This document shows, in pieces, positions 62,840 to 64,000 of a stretch of DNA of 64,000 nucleotides. The stretch lies in NCBI GenBank assembly GCA_000507305.1, contig DF239927.1, positions 30,562 through 94,561 of the forward strand. The letters run 5' to 3'. The DNA comes from Breviolum minutum Mf 1.05b.01 (taxonomy: Eukaryota; Sar; Dinophyceae; Suessiales; Symbiodiniaceae). The notes under the pieces are model-generated. The model was not told where the DNA came from. It saw only the letters and a list, made by a program, of their open reading frames with translations, and made no database searches. Position 1 is the stretch's first letter. Every line of letters starts with the position of its first letter. A program made the position numbers and the translations under genes.

Positions 62840-63108
62840 GAGTTTGCCTTTTTTTTGCGGAGGCATTTTGAATCCTCACCCAAAAGTAAAGGCTTCAAAT
62901 GATTTCAAATGATGGCTTCCCCTAAAATCTTTCACACGCTTGGGTCCAGGTCACTTTTTGCCCATTTTGCTTTTGGTCGCACTGGCCATTTCCATTGGTT
63001 TTTGTTCTTGAAATATGGACACATGTTTTTCTTAATCTACAGAGATGATATGGAGAACAAATGATAACAATTTAAGATTTTGTTTTCATGTAACTATCAG
63101 CCTGCTAG
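62840..63108. other. No feature recognised
   Basis: A/T-leaning unique sequence between two exon candidates. I see no MITE and no good exon. Confidence 0.5.
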
Positions 63109-63272
63109 ATCATCAAGCAAGAAAAACATCTGCTCTTTTCCCTCAAACATCCCGGTTTGACTGTGCTCGCCATCCGTTTGAATGACGCTATTGGGTTCAA
63201 AGTCGCGACACTGCACAACCTTTGGTACAACTGTGGTCATTCTGAAGCAACATGGCACGTTCATCACCTGCG
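63109..63272 (+). CDS. Exon of unrecognised protein
   Basis: The acceptor is ctatcagcctgctag (63108) and the donor GTGTCT (63273). In phase 0 it reads IIKQEKHLLFSLKHPGLTVL, AIRLNDAIGFKVATLHNLWY and NCGHSEATWHVHHLR. The alternation of hydrophobic and polar residues suggests a beta-rich domain. The minus strand is also open (VVPKVVQCRDFEPNSVIQTD), but the + borders support the + reading. Function not recognised. Confidence 0.45.
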
Positions 63273-63654
63273 GTGTCTTTGATGTTTCTTGGCGGATAGC
63301 CTGGGAGTGATGAACATTCATAAGCAGCCTGGATCACCAGTTTCCCATGTTTCCCGATCCTAAATGATCAGCAAAGGATCGTAACACGGTGAGGGTGGTA
63401 CGAACCAATTTGTTGAAGGTGGGTTCAAGTTGACAACGGTGGAGTGAAGGAAGAACTTTTGTTATGTTTTGTCATTTCAATTTTGTCAAGTACATAAGGA
63501 TGTTCATTGGGCATGTTAACATTGATAGTAAGATTCATATCTTGTGACCGTGGTGTCGGGATCTTGGGATGATGGTGTTGGGATGATGTCGCAGCGACAT
63601 TTTTGTGAGTCATGAGACATCATCAAGCCCGAGCCTCATCGGCATCTTCTCATT

Positions 63655-63755
63655 ACTACTCATCATCATCCTCATCCTCATCCTTATCCTCATCCTCATC
63701 CTCATCATCATCCTCATCATCATCATCATCCTCATCCTCATCCTCATCCTCATCC

Positions 63756-63798
<43 letters not shown>

Positions 63799-63893
63799 CA
63801 TCCTCATCCTCATTCTCATCCTCATCATCATCCTCATCCTCATCCTCATCCTCATCATCATCCTCATCCTCATCCTCATCCTCATCCTCCTCC

Positions 63894-63930
<37 letters not shown>

Positions 63931-64000
63931 CATCATCATCCTCATCCTCATCCTCATCCTCATCCTCATCATCATCCTAATCATCATATCATCATCATCA
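63655..64000. repeat. CAT/CCT trinucleotide microsatellite at the window end
   Basis: About 345 bases of CAT and CCT units continuing to the edge. Poly-Ser (+) and Met/Arg (-) frames of over 100 codons run through it but are repeat artefacts. Confidence 0.95.

Noticed and set aside
63610..63987. Long Met/Arg (-) and poly-Ser (+) frames
   Set aside because: They run through the CAT/CCT microsatellite, which is open in all frames.

Overview
The window looks like nuclear DNA of a dinoflagellate, most likely a Symbiodiniaceae-like alga. Four things point that way. (1) There are two copies of a gene with 22-residue FNIP/LRR-like repeats and an N-terminal domain that I remember from such genomes. 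(2) Tiny exons (about 40-180 bases) are separated by introns of up to several kb, and some donors read GC instead of GT. (3) One exon set encodes an S1-S6 voltage-gated channel with a cyclic-nucleotide-binding domain. (4) The space between genes and inside introns is packed with short palindromic, MITE-like elements. The species call is inference. No rRNA, tRNA, CRISPR or bacterial-type operon was seen. Position 62 is ambiguous and 12026-12296 is an assembly gap.

Layout, all convincing exons being on the + strand. About 1.8-9.1 kb: scattered exons of one or more unrecognised genes, the last ending at a stop at 9137. 11.1-12.5 kb: an apparently intronless FNIP-repeat gene interrupted by the gap. 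19.0-40.3 kb: exons in the correct order for one voltage-gated, CNBD-containing channel (N-terminal HPNGR motif, S1, S2, pre-S3, S3, S4, possible S5, pore, S6, C-linker, CNBD). Several neighbouring pairs agree in splice phase. 41-50.6 kb: further exons of unrecognised genes. 51.0-52.0 kb: a MITE-poor stretch with broken minus-strand ORFs. 54.2-55.6 kb: a second, frameshifted FNIP copy. 55.8-59.1 kb: an orphan exon and two collagen-like Gly-X-Y exons whose split glycine codon matches across the intron. 60.5-63.3 kb: further orphan exons. The window ends in a long CAT/CCT microsatellite.

Most of the sequence is repeats. At least ten palindromic families recur, named A-L here for convenience. 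Family A has CTAG at both ends, a GT directly after the left CTAG, a branch-point-like plus acceptor-like motif inside, and AG at the right end. It therefore has the architecture expected of an introner, a transposable element that can be spliced as an intron. Family C starts at AAG|GTGGGC and appears to supply splice donors, and one inferred channel intron consists mostly of a C element and a B element. The MITE-intron relationship and the reconstructed channel gene are the two most interesting results. Exon edges come from reading AG...GT borders and phase by eye; transcript data would be needed to fix them.
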